Assembly: GCA_030641105.1 (NCBI GenBank)
Contig: DAOWHZ010000026.1
Coordinates: forward strand, 1-7,487
Length of the DNA: 7,487 nt
Direction: 5' to 3'
DNA from: a bacterium
GTDB lineage: Bacteria; Patescibacteria; ABY1; BM507; VMTK01
Shown: piece after piece, positions 5,482 to 7,487 of the stretch
How positions within the stretch are numbered: the stretch's first letter is position 1
Layout: each line of letters starts with the position of its first letter
Notes under the pieces: model-generated
The model's input: the letters and a program-made list of their open reading frames with translations, nothing else
Database searches by the model: none
What the model was told of the DNA's origin: nothing
Translations under genes and position numbers: made by a program

Positions 5482-5946
5482 ATGTATAAAAGAGATATTC
5501 TTGAAAAATTTGAAAAGATTATTTTAGAGAAGATAAAGATGCAGCAAGAAGCGCTTAACAACACCAAACAAGCATCTATTGAAGCGCCAAGTGCAATGGA
5601 ATCTGCTTCTGACACTACAAAATCGCAGATGGATTGGCTTGCTGAAAGTATTTTAATTAGAATATCGGAATTAAACAAACTTATTTTAGAAATACAAGTG
5701 TTGTTTTCAGATTTGCCTAAATGTGAAAAAGTTTGTATCGGAGCTTTAGTAAAGATAAAAAAAGAAAATAAGGAATTTAGATATTTTGTAATTAAATATG
5801 GAGGAGGTGTAGAAATAGAGACTACTGACGGTAAAATAATTGCAATTTCTCTTTCTGCTCCAATAGTAAAATCAATTTTTGGTCTTAAAACAGGATCATC
5901 AGTTGATTTTTTGAATGATAAAATTAAAATTATTACAGTAAAATAA
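5482..5946 (+). CDS. GreA/GreB C-terminal-domain-like protein
   Basis: A 154-residue protein with a helical, probably coiled-coil N-terminus (about 5-75) broken by a polar Ala/Ser/Glu-rich stretch (30-48), and a C-terminal domain (about 85-154) that resembles the FKBP-like domain of Gre factors: IGALVKIKKENKEFRYFVI, then ISLSAPIVKSIFGLKTGSSVDF, which parallels the Gre motif of Ser-Pro-Ile followed by a helix and G-x-K-x-G. This suggests an RNA polymerase-binding protein of the secondary-channel type, but the N-terminal half does not match canonical GreA, so cleavage-factor activity is not claimed. ATG 5482 is preferred; an in-frame TTG at 5440 would add 14 residues, and neither has a clear Shine-Dalgarno site. 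It lies between hsp20 and dnaK, where no such gene is normally found, right after a palindromic repeat, and appears more AT-rich than dnaK. Insertion into the operon is an inference. Confidence 0.7.
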   Translation: MYKRDILEKFEKIILEKIKMQQEALNNTKQASIEAPSAMESASDTTKSQMDWLAESILIRISELNKLILEIQVLFSDLPKCEKVCIGALVKIKKENKEFRYFVIKYGGGVEIETTDGKIIAISLSAPIVKSIFGLKTGSSVDFLNDKIKIITVK

Positions 5947-5965
5947 TTAATTTTAACATAACCCC

Positions 5966-5993
5966 GTTACGCGTTACGCGTTACGAGTTATGC
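5966..5993. repeat. Heptanucleotide tandem repeat GTTACGC upstream of dnaK
   Basis: Four units of 7 bases: GTTACGC, GTTACGC, GTTACGA, GTTATGC. The array fills the space where a Shine-Dalgarno site for dnaK would be expected, and its last unit creates an ATG (5990) in frame with dnaK. Confidence 0.88.
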
Positions 5994-6004
5994 GAAATAA
6001 AAAT

Positions 6005-7487
6005 ATGTCAAAAATATTAGGAATTGATCTAGGCACAACCAATTGCGCCATGGCTATTATTGAAGGAGGAAAGCCAAAAATTTTAGAAAATGCCGAAGGT
6101 GCTAGAACCACCCCCTCAGTAGTTGCTATTTCCAAAAATGGCGAACGCTTAGTTGGACAAACCGCCAGGCGGCAGGCCATAACTAACCCGGAGAATACTG
6201 TTTATGCTGTAAAAAGATTAATTGGGCGCCGCTATGATGAGGAAGCGGTGCAGCGCGATATTAAAATTGCGCCTTATAAAATTATTCAGTCAGGGGAAGG
6301 AGTTAAGATAAAAATGAATGATAAAGAGCATACGCCGCAGGAAATTTCGGCTATGATCCTGTCTAAACTTAAAGCTGATGCGGAAGCTAAATTAGGCGAG
6401 AAAATTACTGAAGCGGTTATTACTGTGCCGGCTTATTTTAATGATTCTCAAAGACAAGCTACAAAAGATGCCGGCCAGATTGCCGGACTTAAAGTGAAAA
6501 GAATTATAAATGAGCCAACAGCCGCGGCTTTGGCTTATGGCTTTGAAAAAAAGAAAGGCCAGCAAATCGCGGTTTATGACTTGGGCGGCGGCACTTTTGA
6601 CATTTCTATTTTGGATGTAAGCGCAGACACGGTGGAAGTAAAATCAACTAATGGCGATACGCATTTGGGCGGGGAAGATTTTGATCAGCGGATTATAAAA
6701 TGGATTATTGATGAATTTAAAAAAGATCAAGGCATTGATTTGTTTAATGACGCTTTAGCTTTGCAGCGAATTAAGGAAGCGGCTGAAAAAGCTAAAATTG
6801 AATTATCAACCACTACTGAAACTGAAATTAATCAGCCGTTTATTACCACTGACGCGCAAGGACCAAAGCATTTGGTTATGAAAATGACTCGCGCCAAACT
6901 TGAAGAGCTAATTACTGATTTGGTGGATAAAACAATTGGACCGTGCAAGGCCGCGTTAAAGGACGCCGGATTAGAAACTAAAGATATTGAGGAGGTAATT
7001 ATGGTTGGTGGTATGACCCGTATGCCTATGGTGCAGCAAAAAGTTAAGGAATTTTTTAACAAAGAGCCGCATTTAGGCGTTAATCCTGATGAAGTTGTAG
7101 CTATTGGCGCGGCTGTACAAGCTGGGGTTTTAGGAGGCGAAGTTAAGGATGTTTTACTGTTAGATGTAACACCATTAACCTTAGGTATTGAAACCTTAGG
7201 TGGCGTAGCCACGTCCTTAATTGATCGCAATACCACTATTCCCACTTCCAAGTCGCAGATTTTTTCAACCGCGGCTGAAGGCCAAACAACAGTAGAAATC
7301 CATGTTCTGCAAGGCGAGCGGCCAATGGCATCTGACAATAAAACTTTAGGCAGATTTATTTTAGACGGCATTCCGCCGGCGCCAAGAGGGGTGCCGCAAG
7401 TTGAAGTCGCTTTTGATATTGACGCTAATGGCATTCTTAATGTAACAGCAAAAGACAAAGCCACTAACAAGGAGCAGAAAATTACTA
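6005..7487 (+). CDS. dnaK: Molecular chaperone DnaK (Hsp70), 3' end missing
   Basis: ATP-driven cytoplasmic chaperone that folds and protects proteins together with DnaJ and GrpE. The 494 codons present read without interruption. The ATPase domain shows DLGTTN (8-13), Lys70 in [31 protein letters not shown] (137-157), [12 protein letters not shown] (168-179), [13 protein letters not shown] (191-203) and GGMTRMP (335-341). The linker and start of the peptide-binding domain follow ([16 protein letters not shown] from 382). The segment after RLIGRRY ([17 protein letters not shown]) is present, as in Gram-negative-type DnaK and unlike the shorter Bacillus type. About 120-150 residues, mainly the helical lid, are beyond the window. 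ATG 6005 gives the usual [13 protein letters not shown] start; an in-frame ATG at 5990 would add MRNKN. Neither has a Shine-Dalgarno site. It is the last visible gene of the CIRCE operon; dnaJ may follow outside. Confidence 0.97.
   Translation, partial: MSKILGIDLGTTNCAMAIIEGGKPKILENAEGARTTPSVVAISKNGERLVGQTARRQAITNPENTVYAVKRLIGRRYDEEAVQRDIKIAPYKIIQSGEGVKIKMNDKEHTPQEISAMILSKLKADAEAKLGEKITEAVITVPAYFNDSQRQATKDAGQIAGLKVKRIINEPTAAALAYGFEKKKGQQIAVYDLGGGTFDISILDVSADTVEVKSTNGDTHLGGEDFDQRIIKWIIDEFKKDQGIDLFNDALALQRIKEAAEKAKIELSTTTETEINQPFITTDAQGPKHLVMKMTRAKLEELITDLVDKTIGPCKAALKDAGLETKDIEEVIMVGGMTRMPMVQQKVKEFFNKEPHLGVNPDEVVAIGAAVQAGVLGGEVKDVLLLDVTPLTLGIETLGGVATSLIDRNTTIPTSKSQIFSTAAEGQTTVEIHVLQGERPMASDNKTLGRFILDGIPPAPRGVPQVEVAFDIDANGILNVTAKDKATNKEQKIT

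Noticed and set aside
5298..5678. Minus-strand ORF across the palindromic repeat and the start of the GreA-like gene
   Set aside because: Its C-terminal part is only the translated repeat (PSPATAVAGEGLGVRG) and the rest is antisense to a gene with Gre-type similarity.
5974..6180. Minus-strand ORF opposite the dnaK start
   Set aside because: Antisense to highly conserved dnaK codons.
6832..7470. Long minus-strand ORF (212 codons) opposite dnaK
   Set aside because: Long antisense frames are common opposite dnaK; the plus strand carries the conserved Hsp70 motifs over the same bases.
1..7487. Alternative genetic code with reassigned TGA
   Set aside because: Genes end in TAA, contain no internal TGA codons and use TGG for Trp, so the standard code is sufficient.

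Overview
The window is about 7.5 kb of AT-rich bacterial chromosome in the standard genetic code (TGG for Trp, no in-frame TGA). All supported genes lie on the + strand. Gene content and protein style point to a Patescibacteria/CPR bacterium, perhaps from the Parcubacteria side: a very compact HrcA, short leaders with few Shine-Dalgarno sites, and a lysine/isoleucine-rich, small-genome look. That placement is inferred from general family knowledge, not from a search.

Layout: (1) 1-1914, the 3' part of a class B penicillin-binding protein 2 gene (elongation transpeptidase), whose reading frame runs off the left edge and which carries an in-frame palindromic repeat. (2) 1915-2029, a 115-bp MITE-like element with 22-bp terminal inverted repeats and TA at both ends. 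(3) 2102-3451, a membrane protein fusing two CDP-alcohol phosphatidyltransferase domains, one PgsA-like and one PssA-like, closed by a strong intrinsic terminator. (4) 3530-7487, a heat-shock operon: a perfect CIRCE operator fused to a consensus promoter, then hrcA (apparently leaderless), grpE, hsp20, a small GreA/GreB C-terminal-domain protein, and dnaK (cut by the right edge).

How the genes work together: HrcA should bind the CIRCE element that contains the -35 box of its own promoter and so repress hrcA-grpE-hsp20-(greA-like)-dnaK. DnaK and GrpE form the core of the Hsp70 machine, with DnaJ perhaps further downstream, and Hsp20 is the holdase. A hairpin covering the purine-rich leader of hsp20 could add a second, temperature-dependent control. 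The first two genes serve the envelope: peptidoglycan cross-linking during elongation, and phospholipid head-group synthesis.

The most unusual things are the double phosphatidyltransferase fusion, the repeat translated inside PBP2 (a second family member lies downstream of hsp20), the MITE-like element, the candidate RNA thermometer, the leaderless hrcA under CIRCE, and distinct 7- or 8-bp tandem repeats at or near most junctions of the heat-shock operon. No RNA genes, CRISPR arrays or transposase genes were seen. No gene-free stretch exceeds 300 bases.
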